A stretch of DNA of 64,000 bases from Ustulina deusta (taxonomy: Eukaryota; Ascomycota; Sordariomycetes; Xylariales; Xylariaceae), in NCBI GenBank assembly GCA_023159155.1, contig JAJNNX010000014.1, positions 620,001 through 684,000 of the forward strand, in the 5' to 3' direction. A program made the position numbers and the translations under genes. Under the pieces are notes generated by a model, which saw nothing but the letters and a program-made list of their open reading frames with translations, was not told where the DNA came from and ran no database searches. Position 1 is the first letter of the stretch, and every line of letters starts with the position of its first letter. Shown in pieces: positions 51,908 through 63,149 of this stretch.

Positions 51908-53092
51908 TTAGCTAGATTTTGGCATTTGGCACTGCCCGAGGAAGTTTACGCCATCAAAGGAACCCTTGGTCAATTTGAGACCTCCGCTATGTAACAAGAC
52001 CTTTACTTGACGGCCCACATCGTGGAAAAGATACGTGCCGATTCCCGGAATGAGAAATTGGGGGGGCTTCTCTCTGACGACGTCTAAAGCCCGATAGAGA
52101 CTTTGTATGCTTTCTTCCATGTTCCCAATATTATACCAAGTAATACATAAAAACAGGTGCACCACACCGCAGGTAAAAACTTCTTGTTCTTCGGGATTGT
52201 AGAATTTATTCCAAGCCAGCACATCCGTCCACACTTGCAACGCAGTCCCTGGGTTTGGAGACACACGGGCGAGAGCAATGAGTGAGCGGACATGTCCCAG
52301 TCGATCGACGATATCCGGCTCTTTCAGTTCCATGTAAATGGTCAATAACTCCCAGATCAACTCTTGAGCATCATTGATCAGGCCTTGTCTTAGTCTTACT
52401 TCGACAAGGGAAAGAAGCAGTCGCCGAAAACTCCTCTTGAAGGTACCACGGGACGTTCTTAATTTTTGAATCTCTGGTTCCAACATGGCACCCGCTTGAG
52501 AAAGGAAACGAGTTTCCCCGTTTTGATATTCTAGCTCACAATATAGATCGGCGAGGGCGGAGACGATGAGAAAGCGCTTGGGTTGGCTGAGTTCTGTGGT
52601 ATTAAGACAAGTCTCAAAGCATTTCCTAGCATCATCAAAGAAGCCTTGTCCCCGGAACACACGTCCAACACCAAAAACTTGGTCCCAAAGTAGATCCCCC
52701 TGTCTTCCCGGGAGGCTCATATCAGGGACCCATTTCTTGATTTCGGAATGCGCCTCTCTGAAGTTGAAACAATACGAAAGGTTCGTGGCTTGTGAAAAAT
52801 GAAGAGCTGCAAGATTCTCATCTGGCAAGTCCTGCGAGCCGGAGCTTGACAAAAAGGCCCTGATGACGTTTCGGGATCCGTGGACATTACCCTGCAAGCG
52901 CAATGCAACGCTTTTACGATGAACAAGCTCGCTCTTGATGTTCAGAAGCTTGGGGCCAAGCAGCTCTTCGGCCAACTGGAGAATTTGTAGCTAACTGCCT
53001 TGGCGTGCAACTTTGGATGCTGCCATCAGGTGCTTGCATAGTTCCGTTAGGTTGACTATCGAAGCATAATATTCGTTAAAGTAGTTCACCAA
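51908..53092 (-). pseudogene. C-terminal TPR-type region of a fungal NLR-like protein, 5'-incomplete
   Basis: The uninterrupted part (51,908-52,990) encodes about 360 residues of paired helices of tetratricopeptide type, for example VFGVGRVFRGQGFFDDARKC, FLIVSALADLYCELEYQ and YNIGNMEESIQSLYRALDVV. It resembles the C-terminal repeat region of long fungal NB-ARC/NACHT proteins (some with an N-terminal lipase-like domain), which act as intracellular receptors in non-self recognition. That link is from pattern memory. The frame has no ATG before residue 85. In the same frame it continues upstream through TAG (52,991-52,993) to about 53,092 (LVNYFNEYYASIVNLTELCK...), where a CTAATAC branch site and GCAAG acceptor suggest an exon start. 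An exon upstream of about 53,148 (reading ELDVDTKI) is possible. No nucleotide-binding domain was found. The TAG may be a CAG-to-TAG change. Alternatively, the lower part alone could be a terminal exon. Confidence 0.55.
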
Positions 53093-53770
53093 ACTTGCAA
53101 GGTATTAGATTTGGAATCACGCATAGGAGGGATGCAGGAGAACAAACAATATCTTAGTATCTACGTCAAGTTCCCTAAATTGAGCCTTTGCCCATAAGAC
53201 CAAAGCTTAATGCTCAGCGGAAGTACTGCTAAGATAGCTCTGGATGCTTGAAATCTAGCGTACTCTGGCAAAGCATAAATGTTTACGTCTGTACGTTTTT
53301 TTACACTCACTACAATGCTTTTTGAAGCGAAGTATTGCTTCCGACATAGTAGGAATGTACAAATGATCGAATCGGTTAGTGGTAAGCCTAAACACAATAA
53401 ATTGTCGTCGCACCACTCACGAGAAAACCCAACGGTGCGCTCCGCAAACAAACTCACGTGGCTCACGTCACAGAACACGATCTCCGATTCTAGTCTGGGG
53501 CTAGCCACATTAGGCAGGCCTAAAAAAAGCACATTGCATTAACACGTGCGAAAGGCACAGATTCTCTCAACAGCAGTCTCAATTCATTGCTAGCCGAAGA
53601 TGAAACGTATCAAATACCATAAATACACAGACTATGAGAACAGAGAAAGCGGACTTGACTACGCTGGCCGCCAATAGAGCGAAGCCCTCATTCCGGCTCT
53701 TCAGAAGCCAGAGATACTTTACTGTCGTTTTTTTTTTTTTTTTTTTTTTTTAGTCGACGGGTCTCCGTGG
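53093..53770. other. spacer between NLR-like fragment and GNAT gene
   Basis: It contains an uninterrupted 123-codon frame on the minus strand (53,161-53,532) and an antisense 87-codon frame, neither with a recognisable domain. Near 53,148-53,400 another minus frame, with two stops, could belong to the NLR-like gene. A run of 24 T lies at 53,728-53,751. Confidence 0.35.
53728..53751 (-). repeat. 24-base A/T homopolymer just after GNAT stop codon
   Basis: On the gene's strand this is A24, starting 19 bases past the TAA. It is genomic, and the gene still has introns, so it is not a processed retrocopy tail. It may serve in, or disturb, 3'-end formation. Confidence 0.7.
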
Positions 53771-54798
53771 TTAGCGAGACCTTGACCGGCGACGTTTAGC
53801 CGTCATGATAAGGAGATATTCGTGACCATCTGGCAGTTCCCCAAGTGACCAGTCCCATATTTCCCGAACCGCACATAGCGCTTCCAACGGCTCCTGGTGG
53901 TCTACAAAGAAGTTGGTGTTCACCCCTGACACTAGCCCGGTGGAGTCTGTGGTATCAAATAGGGAGCCACAGAGTTTTGCGTCTCGAACATAGGATATTG
54001 GCGAAGCTTTCATGATGGACGCGGCATTTTTGGCGATGAAATCAAGCGATATCTTTTCAATTGAGGCTGTCGGCGTGAGCTTCAGGGCTCTGACAGGGGA
54101 GATGGCACCTACCACCGAAAGTTGTTCCCGCCGCCAGACACGCAGCCGGGTGCGAGCTCATGATGCCGTATATATCGTCCATGTCTTCTTTCAGAGTTCC
54201 CAGCAGGCCTTTGGCGAGGCCACGGTCGCGGTATTCCCTCCCCACAACGAGTTGAGTAACCCAACAGATTGTCTTACCTTCCCAAGGCCAGCGGCAGGCG
54301 AAAGCATTTCCGGCAAGTGTTCCGTCAACAGTCACACGGACATACGAGGTCTTGGAATTGACCGAGTTGACTGGAAGGTATTGGGATCGTAATCGACGGG
54401 CGCTGAGGGTAACACGCTTCCCTGCCGAACTATTAGAGACAGACAGACAAAAGAGCCCGGTGAGTACTCTACATACCTTGGCGAGATGACCGTTCCCCCC
54501 AAACTCCGTAGTTCTGGCTGAAGAGCTCTGCGGCGTGAAGTAGCATGTCGTCGGTGACCTCATCGCGATCAAATACCTCGTACACTTGTTTTGCCATTTT
54601 GACAGAGCCTCCTCTCTCACAAACCCAGGAGCTCTCAACAACGGCGATCTGGGGCTGTGGTAGGAATGTGACGTGCGGACGACTGTCGGAAGGTATCTCT
54701 TCAGGCGCAGATTTCGATTGTTTTTTAAGGCAGGACATTCCATACGGCATGGCCCCATAGGCGGCGTGCGAGCCCTGCGTGCCCTCCGTACCCTCCAT
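53771..54798 (-). CDS. GNAT-family N-acetyltransferase, 3 exons, 308 aa
   Basis: GNAT enzymes move an acetyl group from acetyl-CoA to an amine. Exons are 54,477-54,798, 54,113-54,421 and 53,771-54,066. The introns are 55 bp (54,422-54,476; GTATGT donor, CTAAT branch site, CAG acceptor) and 46 bp (54,067-54,112; GTAGGT donor, CAG acceptor). Both are phase 1 and keep one frame to the TAA. The acetyl-CoA-binding motif A is at residues 162-181: a beta-4 strand (VTQLVV) then YRDRGLAKGLL, with R-x-x-G-L/x-A. It is followed by IYGIMSSHPAACLAA, which I recall from fungal members, and a C-terminal extension (IMKASPISYVRDAKLCGSLF). Most relatives start near MAKQVYEVFDRDEV, so Met68 (54,597) may be the true start; the 67 residues before it look unstructured. 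There are no stops and no RIP signature, so it may be functional. The substrate cannot be predicted. Confidence 0.75.
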
Positions 54799-55907
54799 GG
54801 CGACATTTGGTATTTGGGTTGCTGTTAGGAGAGGCTGAGGTGTAGTGCGGGGTCGGGTGCGCCTACACGTCTACCAGAGAGGGGTCCCGATTGGCCTGGC
54901 TTGCGGCGCTAATGCAAGTTCTTGTGAGCAAAAAACTTTCCTCTTTCGTTCACTAGGTGGGTCTGGATATGCTTGCTCAACCAGCCTGCTTGCCTCGAGC
55001 ATGAGGCTTAGGCCACATTCTTTCCGCTGTCCAGTTAACAAGTGTTGACATACATCTGGATAGAACTTGATGCAGCATACACTCACCCTGGTCACCGGGG
55101 AGAGCCTGCCGGGTAGTATCGATCTGATTTTCCTATTTGTTTTTTTTCTTTTTACTGCCATAGTTTTGAGTAAGAAACTTTCCTAAAACGGAACATGCTA
55201 CAGAGTCCTCATACAATCTATCCACTAGCAGAGTAAGACCTTAGTACTACTCGAGAACATAATGCCTCCAAGCAATGCACTGTGCACTTCCGTCTCTCGA
55301 CCTTCTTCGCTCATTTCCAAGGTTTATCCAATCATCCATTATGGTGCCGTCCTGGCTACTCGGACTGCTCATGATGGACAACATCCAAGTCGTAGAGGCG
55401 GGTGGCTCTCAGCTGTCGTGCCACCCCCTGTAAAGGCCAGATGATATCGTGTTCTGGGGCGATCGATATATTGTTGCTCTCTGTTGACCGGGCTGGGCCT
55501 ACAAAATGGTTTGCTGGAGTTATTCCCCTGCATCTTTCTATGGCGAGCCCTGCGGTATGTACTACGTGTTCTGGCTATCAACGAGCGTACCTCTAGAACA
55601 GAATACACGGGGATATGGTCCGATTGGGAAAATATGCAAATGCATGAGGCATTCTACTATAGACTCTTCGCCGTATGGATAGAAGCCCTTAAGGTATAAG
55701 TACCAACAACACGGCCTCTAAGAATCTACAGGTCGTACTCCTAGGAATCGCTGAATTCCAAGCTTGAACAGTTTCCGGGTCCGTTTTCTAGTTTCTTGTT
55801 CCCTTTCCCTCTGCACTCACCATCACCTGCTATTGTCGCATTTTAAGTATTTGTGGTAGTACGCGGGGGGCTTGTAACCTCGTCCCGCCCATTTCCAAGT
55901 GCCGATC
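54799..55907. other. intergenic region between divergent GNAT and M16 genes
   Basis: The two genes point away from each other, so this 1.1-kb stretch would hold both promoters. It has ordinary composition. Overlapping frames on both strands (54,845-55,048 plus, 54,871-55,161 minus, 55,262-55,444 plus, 55,369-55,608 minus, 55,484-55,699 plus) lack recognisable domains. The last (MTGLGLQNGLLELFPCIFLW...) is hydrophobic at its start and could be an exon of something, but I cannot support it. Confidence 0.4.
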
Positions 55908-58900
55908 ATGAGTCCTAGTACACCAGTCGAACGTATGACCGACCAACTGCAAACTCCTTTACTAAACGATCGATAATATTATATAATTATTTTGCCTAAC
56001 AAGCTAGAGGCGCTTCTTGTCCAAGACCCCGAAACAGACAAAGCTAGCGCCGCTTTAGATATTAATATAGGAGCTTTTAGCAACAATAACAAAATACCTA
56101 GCATAGCCTATACTATAAAACATATAAATCAATAAATCTTTTGTACTCCTACCTATTATATAGTAATAGTAGTAACTAACCAGCCTTTGCATAGCTTTTA
56201 TTTATAGGCATTAAGAAATATCCAAAAAAAAACGCTTTTACGGCCTACCTCTCGACTTATGCTAGATATTCTAATACTTACACTAGCGCAACCTTAACTA
56301 ACTATTACTTCAAAATTTCTATTAACCTAAACAACAACAAACAACCCTTAGAAAATAATATATCTATACTCTATAGCGCCCTGGACCGATTTGCCTAATT
56401 CTTTATTAAGCCTCTCTTTTTTCCTTTAGCGTTGGATCGCAAACTATGTGCTATTAACTCGGAATATAAAAAAAATCTAAAAAGCAATATATAGCATTTG
56501 TACCAACTTAGAAAATTGCTATCAAACTTGAGCCATTTTTACTACTGCTTCCTTATAAATAACTTCAATATTTTCAAAACCTAACTAGAAGCTCTTGGTA
56601 TAAATACGCAATAAAAGTTTATAAATTTCTATGCTAAATATTACTCCTCTAACCTTATAAAGCTTTGTATGCTCAGAAAAAAGCTATTAAACGTACTACA
56701 AACCTAGGTAGCCGATTTGTTCTCAGGGGTCCTAAACAAAAATTTACTGCAGAATTGTTAAAAAATCAAGCTTTTTTTTAAAAAGAACCAGCTAGCCGTA
56801 CAATACTTTGCAAAGCTTATTATAGATTTTAAAGCACTAAAAATTTCTTTTCTTTTTTTAAATAAAAAGAATCTTTATAAAAACTAGCTAAGTTAGTATA
56901 TTAGCTATTTAATAGGACATAAAAGACCCGGCAGCATTTTATCCTATTTTAAATTAAAGAGATAAGCAAGCTTTTTTAGCGCTTGGATAAATAAAGTATA
57001 TTTAGATACGCCTAGCATTTTTAATTATAAAATTTCCTTAATATAAAAAGCAAGTTATAATTTTTAGAAAAAATCAAATTTAATATACTATAAAACTAAT
57101 ACTAAATATAGAGTTTTATTATATATAAAAAAGTAGCAAAGGTCCTATTTTAATATATTTTATTGCTTTAATAAATATATTTACAAAAATAGATATTTAA
57201 TAAAAAAAAATAGATAATTAATATAAAGTTTAAGTTTAAATAAAAAATACTAGCTAGCAGTTTTACTAGTATAATAAGCTTTGCAATATAAACGCTTTTT
57301 CTTAAAAAATAGCTATTTAATAGCAAAAACCGCTTATATAAGTTCGATCCGACTAAAATTTAAGCTAGTATTAGATTTCTATGCCCTAATAATATAAAGA
57401 TAATTATTATATTTTAAGACTTTCTAGAAAGCTAGAACAAAAAAAAAAATAATATAGTATAGAATATAAATATAAAAAAAATACTAGAAAAATTCCTAGC
57501 TATACTTATAAATAAACTTAATATGCTATTATATTGGTGTCTATCTGCTTTCTATTTATTAGTAAAAAACCTATTTATTCCTATTGATCTAGAAATTAAA
57601 AAAAAAAAGCTAAAAAACTTATAGTTTTACTTTATGTTATAAAAAATAATTAGTTTGTGTAAGTTTAGTAAAAAAAGAATAATATTTTCTAAGTCCTAAA
57701 TATTAATATTAGAGTTAGTATAAAAAGCCGCATTATATCTGCCTTAGCTAATAATTTAGTTAAATCTTAATTATTTATAGATTTAATAGTTAATATATTT
57801 AATAAATATTTATACAATATATAAGTAGTAAAGTTGCGCTATAGCATTATATTAAACTTTTATAGCTTGTTTATAGCAATATTTAAATATACTAATAAGT
57901 TAGTACTTTTTTTTAAGCAGGTTTTTTTTATAATATATAATTTAATTATAAAAAACAAACAATTTATAATTATTAAAAAAAATTTAACTTAAAAATATAA
58001 AAACTTTAAGTTTTAGCTACTTTTTATTTAAATTAGAGATTATATAGCTTAGCTAGCATTTTAAAATAACTTTATTCCTAAGCAGCTCATAACTAAACTG
58101 CTTAGTATTACTACTTAGAATATTTAAATATTTTATAGTTAGATTATAGCACAACTATATACTAAAACTTATATTTATAATAACTTATATAAAAGTAACG
58201 CTTTAGAATTAACTAATATAATTTAATTAATTCTTAATTTCTGTATTTTGCCTATAAAAAAATTGCCTATTTTATATTTTTTTAATCTTTTTTTAAAATC
58301 AAATTTTATATACTAGAAAACTTTTAAAAACTTAGCAAACATTAACAATTGTATTATATACTACTTTTATATTAATAATAAAACTAATTGTAATATATAA
58401 GTTAAAACATAACTATTTAAACAAATAATCTATAAGCTAGTATTTTATTAATTAAAAATAAAAAAACAGCTTAAATATATTATTTCTAGCAGCTTTTAAA
58501 ACTTTGCTATAACATATAACTTTTATTTTATTATTTAAAGTTAAATAAGCTTAGAATATTTAATATTTTATATTAACGCTTTTTTTTAGGCGTAAACTAT
58601 AGCTTTAAAAAATATAACTAATATAGCTTTTAAAAAATATAAAAAAAGCTTAATTAATAAACAGCTAAAAAAATTGCAAAACTTAGACTAGAAAACATAA
58701 AAGTATTAAACAAAGATTTTTAACAAGTATTATAACTTTAAAACAAATATATTGCTTTTATTTTTACTTCTTTATAATAATATAGCAACTAACTAAACTA
58801 TAGCCCAAAAAAATACTAAGCTAATTAAAACACTAATTTAGCTTATAATAATTAAATTCTATATAAACTATATAAATTTAATATTATTAATAAAAGCTAA

Positions 58901-59110
58901 ACTAGTTATATAGCTTATTATATAAAGCGTTAATACTAAACTTAAAAATATTAAACTTATAAACTATAGCTTTACGTTTGTTTTAGATAGGACTATGCTA
59001 ACTTTTATTACAAGTATACAAAACTATAAAGCTAGGTTAGCCGTTTTAGCTGGGGCGCGCCTAGTTTAGAATTTAGGCGAATTTCTTCGGGAGACGTCCC
59101 CAAGTAAGCG
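55908..59110 (+). pseudogene. insulin-degrading-enzyme-like M16A metallopeptidase (Ste23 type), RIP-destroyed
   Basis: M16A peptidases (yeast Ste23, human IDE) are zinc enzymes of about 1,000 residues that degrade peptides in a closed chamber. The start, MSPSTPVERMTDQLQTPLLN, and NKLEALLVQDPETDKASAAL (to about 56,060) are nearly intact. The HxxEH zinc motif is Y-T-I-K-H (56,109-56,123), i.e. H to Y and E to K by C-to-T and G-to-A. A mutated intron (about 56,135-56,213, with CTAAC and TTATAG) precedes KKYPKKNAFTAYLSTYARYS. Then follow the third zinc ligand region (INSEYKKN), KYYSSNLIKLC, LIGHKRPGSILSYF, and, near the end, KKSLINKQLKKLQ (about 58,630-58,675) and ARLAVLAGARLV (to about 59,070) then NLGEF. 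The span fits the full family length with collinear blocks. Stops are TAG/TAA at Gln, Trp or Arg positions. About 57,060-58,500 is too degraded to read. The recognised blocks leave little doubt of identity, and it cannot encode a working enzyme. Confidence 0.88.
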
Positions 59111-59620
59111 CGCATGCGCGCGCCTAGACAACAAGCAGGGACCTATAAGGCAGGCTAAAGAACATTGCACAAATATTCCATCTGATTTAAGCACTTGAAG
59201 CATGGGATATAGCAGGAAAATGACAGCTATGCACTACAACGTCCAGCAATCCGGCCATTTTAAGAAGCATGAAAGAGATACTATAGGTGTCGCTGTTACG
59301 TACCAACAGCTCTTACGATTAGCGAGCAAAGCTCCTCTATTTGTACCTACCGTAGAAAGTAGAACGGTGAGCGGGAGCTTACTGGTCATTACGACTATAA
59401 ACAAAGCATGTATCGATAGTACCAATTTGTGCCTCTGAATGGTCCGTCTAAACACTCATAGTAGGAATGAGCGCTGTAGCAACGCGTTCGACTAAGTAGT
59501 AGTAGTATAAGTGGCGCAGTGGCAGTTTGACGTAATAAAGATGAAGATGCAGAACAGAACCACAAGAAAATCCTGAAGCGGCGTGGCTACAGATCCTTAT
59601 CCCATCGATCCCTGCTAAGA

Positions 59621-59642
59621 GGGGCGGGGGCGGGGGCGGGGG
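59621..59642 (+). repeat. G-rich tract with quadruplex potential
   Basis: Four runs of four or five G, each separated by a single C (GGGGC then GGGGGC twice then GGGGG). Short loops of one base favour a stable G-quadruplex on the plus strand. Confidence 0.8.
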
Positions 59643-59736
59643 TAGGTAGGATTAGTTGGGTAAGTAGAGCGCTGAAGCTGCCCCTGTGTTGTTGGTCTGA
59701 TTGCGGCCCGTGCCGCGCTTAGGTGCCCTAAAGGTC

Positions 59737-59775
59737 AGTAAGTTAAGTAAGTAAGTAAGTAGGTAGGTAGGTAGG
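59737..59775 (+). repeat. (AGTA)n/(GGTA)n microsatellite
   Basis: Tetranucleotide units AGTA changing to GGTA along the array, about ten units with one imperfect unit. Confidence 0.85.
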
Positions 59776-59800
59776 AGATCTTGCCCGACTTCGCTTTTCT

Positions 59801-61880
59801 TGCTTCTATTCCTAAAAAAATAAATAAATGTAATATTAATTGCTAATAAGAATTCTAGTATAAAAGTTAGGCAGCTATTAAGTAGACCTAAAATAAATAA
59901 ACTATAAAAGCAGTACAAGAGCTTTTTTATATAATAGATTTTAAACTTTCTAAAACATTTGTTATGTTATATTTATTTTATAAATACTATTTATTACTTT
60001 ATCTTAAAAATAAAATAAAAATAAAAAATATTAAAAATTTAGATATAAGTAATAAAAGCAATAATTATAATAAGTTGCTATAAAAAATCGCTATACGCTA
60101 TAAAAAACCTTTTATTTATTTTTTTTGCAATATTTAAAAAAAACTTTAAGTTTGGCAGTATAAGTTCTTCTGCTTTATTAAACGTTTAAAATATTTTTTT
60201 TTAGATCTTAAGCGGCTATAGCTGCAACTATAGCCTAGGTACCGCAATAAACTATAATATAAAAAGCGCAAAAAGCAAACCTTAGTATTTTAGCACTAGA
60301 TTAACACCTTAAAAAATAAAAAGTTTATAGCTATATTATATTTATAGGAACTATCCAATAATAGGAAGAACTACAAATTAAAATACAAAGTCTAGAACAA
60401 AAAAATACTACCAATAATGCTTATCACGCTTATTTTGAAATATAATTATTAATAAGTTACTATTCCCTCCTTGCTATTACAAGCAACCTATACCCCTAAA
60501 CAAGAGCTAGCTTTTTTTTAATTTTAATATAGTTTAATAATTTTGCTAAAAAACTATTAAACTTGCTACGCCTAATTATATATATTATTATAATACTAGC
60601 TATACTATATTTATTTTATTGTTTAACTATTTTTATGTAACGGCTATTTATAATAAATATAGTAAGCAAACATATATTATATATAAAAAAGCTTTATATA
60701 AAGAAAATTGCTTAAATAATAAGTAATTTTAACAAGTTATTTAACTAGCTTAAAAACAAAACTAGCAATAATATTAAAACTATTAAAGTATAGTTAAGCT
60801 ATATATAAATTGCTATTATATAATATAAGTTTATTTTTATTGCAGTTTTAATATAACTAATTACTAAAAATAATTATTAGTATAGGTTCTAGTTCTATTA
60901 TATTTATAGTACTTATTAAAAGATTTATTATTATAAGTATTAAATAAAATATTAATTTTTAAGCATATTACTTAGATTAATGCTTATAATTATATAAACT
61001 AAAAATAAGAACTAATATTACTTAATTAAAACTTAAAAGTTTATAAAAAATAGTAGCAAAAAATTAAAAACTAGTAGAAATATAATTAATAGTAATAGAT
61101 TTAAGTAATAATATAAAACTTATATAAAAACTATAAATATAATTATAAGTGCTAATCTAACTAAAAAAAGCTATAAGAATATAAAAAATATTATAATATA
61201 ATGTTTATTTTTATTTATAAGTATTAATAGTATTATATTATAGTATATTGCTACTATAAATATTATAAGTTATAGCTATAAAAACTAGATTATAATCTTA
61301 AAACAATTTATATTTAACTATTATAAAATTAGTTAAAAAGTATTTATTAATAAAAAAAACATTTAATAATAATTATTATTAAAATAAAGCAGTAGTTCTA
61401 ATTATTATTATATAATAAAAAACTTATAATATTTTGCTAGCTAAATCTATAAGCTATATAAGCAACGCAAAGCTAGTTATATATAATAATCTAAAGCTAA
61501 CATTAATATAAATTTTAAAATAATTATATTTAAGTAGTAAAATATAAACAAAAAATCTGTTGCGTTATAGTTTTTAAGAATAATCCTGGCCTACAAACTA
61601 AAAAAAGTCATCTATACTAATATTTGCTAATGTTTTTTTCTTGCAATATCTTATTTTGTGACACCTGCTTAGCTAGCGCTTTTTAGTTAATATTTAATAT
61701 TATACTCAAAAAAAGAACTATTATTTCTACTAAGGAAATTATTAATAGAATAAGTGTGGAAAATATAAAAGAGCCTATATAGCTGCTTATATAAGTCTAA
61801 CATTCTATAAGACCCAAGCTTTATTATTTCGCTTGCAGCTATAACAACATTTTATAATGTTTATTATTGCAGACGTAAAG
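59801..61880. other. RIP-degraded AT-rich block
   Basis: AT-rich and TpA-rich with no readable gene. 60,180-60,310 and 60,350-60,500 are slightly less degraded. Confidence 0.6.
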
Positions 61881-62260
61881 CTTTAACGCCTATAGAATAA
61901 TATTTAGCAGCATCCGGAATGGGCAACCACCTAGCTATGGGAATATATTTTTAACTGTATTATCTTTACTAAATCTAACTGGGTTGTTTTGTCCTAACAA
62001 CCGCCAACATACCAACCTTCCAACCTTAGACGGGTCGATCTTGATAGACGCGCTTGCCTAAACAGTTGGAACTCTCAGGACATGGGCGATGCTCCTCGCC
62101 ATGGAGTCCTCCAAGCTGCTGCGACCTAAAGCCAGCGCAGGGCTTCGGTCCATTCAAAAGAACACTAGTTTTAAAAGATTTTGACACAGTCCTAATACAA
62201 AGGCACAAATTCAGGTAATATAGCATACTGTTTGCAGCTTAGACAGCAATATAGCTTAAA
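61881..62260. other. small unmutated island, no gene supported
   Basis: About 330 bp of ordinary composition at 61,900-62,230, with abrupt AT-rich flanks. One minus frame of 66 codons (62,026-62,226) lacks recognisable features. It is probably a fragment of host or element DNA. Confidence 0.35.
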
Positions 62261-62862
62261 GCCGTTTACCTCAATTATATAGTATCTGAACTACAAAAAA
62301 AAAAAAAGCCGCATTATTCCGCAAAACAAAATTAACGCATTATTGCTATAAACTATTTACTATTAAAACATAAAAAAAAATAGCTAAGTAAATAAATAGA
62401 AAAGTTTATAATATATATGCTATAGTTTATTTATGCTTAAAAATTATATTAATATATATACTATATTATAAAAATAGCTTAAAATAAATTAAGTTAGTTA
62501 TAATTAAAATAGTTAAACTTGAAAAAAAACAATATAAAAAAAAATAATAAATTAGGTAAAAAAAGCACTAAAAAAGTATAAAATTAATAAATAAATAGTA
62601 ATAAAATTAGATATATTTTATTATAAAAACGCTTATTTTAAATACTTATATATAGTTAAGCTATATTTTTTAATAGTAGCTATATAAATAAATATATTTT
62701 ATTTATTTTAGAATTTTTTTGTTTTAAAACTTATATTTAATAAATTGCTATACAAGTAATTTAAATAATCGCTTTATTTGTTTGTATAGCTATAATCTTT
62801 CTAAAGCTATCCTATATGTTTGTACTAAGCTAATGTGCTGCTTTTTGCGGCCTAGCTGTTAC

Positions 62863-62890
62863 GCTCCCCTAACAGATCATATTTAGTAGA
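62863..62890 (+). repeat. short dispersed motif, copy 2
   Basis: GCTCCCCTAACAGATCATA followed by TTTAGTAGA; matches 40,838-40,865 with a few G/A changes. Confidence 0.45.
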
Positions 62891-63120
62891 CCAGCCCGCT
62901 ATAGAGCTATTGCTAGATGGAATGCTACTATTGATTTAGTAGTCAAAGAGTTAGTGTATGCCTTTAAAGTAGCGTTAGATATACAAAAAGTTAATTATAA
63001 AGAAAATAAAGGCAAAGAGAGAACTTGGAACCGAATTATAATCGTATTAGTAGGTAGCAGATAAGTAAGGTAGCCTGTGATAAAGTGGCTAGCAAAGATA
63101 AAATACTGTGTACTTGTAGT

Positions 63121-63149
63121 GCTTCTCTAATGGATTGTGTTTAGTGAGA
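63121..63149 (+). repeat. short dispersed motif, copy 3
   Basis: GCTTCTCTAATGGATTGTG followed by TTTAGTGAGA; a more diverged copy, mainly by transitions, 258 bp downstream of copy 2 in the same orientation. Confidence 0.4.

Larger units (their letters stand above)
59111..59800. other. island downstream of M16 pseudogene, no gene supported
   Basis: Ordinary composition. A 78-codon frame at 59,202-59,438 (plus) has an antisense frame of 73 codons over the same bases and no motif. It contains the G-rich tract and tetranucleotide repeat listed separately. Confidence 0.4.

Noticed and set aside
53161..53532. A 123-codon minus frame as an independent gene
   Set aside because: No recognisable domain, an antisense frame covers it, and part of the region may be exonic to the NLR-like gene in another frame.
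53771..54798. GNAT gene as a processed retrocopy, because of the A24 tract after the stop
   Set aside because: Two introns with good splice signals and matching phases are present, which a retrocopy would lack.
55484..55699. A possible RTA1-like membrane protein fragment (HEAFYYRLFAVWIEAL)
   Set aside because: Only a loose motif resemblance in 71 codons, no run of membrane spans, and competing frames over the same bases.
57150..57210. A Cys/Tyr pattern near 57,170 resembling a retroviral-type CCHC zinc knuckle
   Set aside because: The spacing does not fit C-x2-C-x4-H-x4-C even after reversing RIP changes, and the stretch lies inside the M16 peptidase pseudogene.
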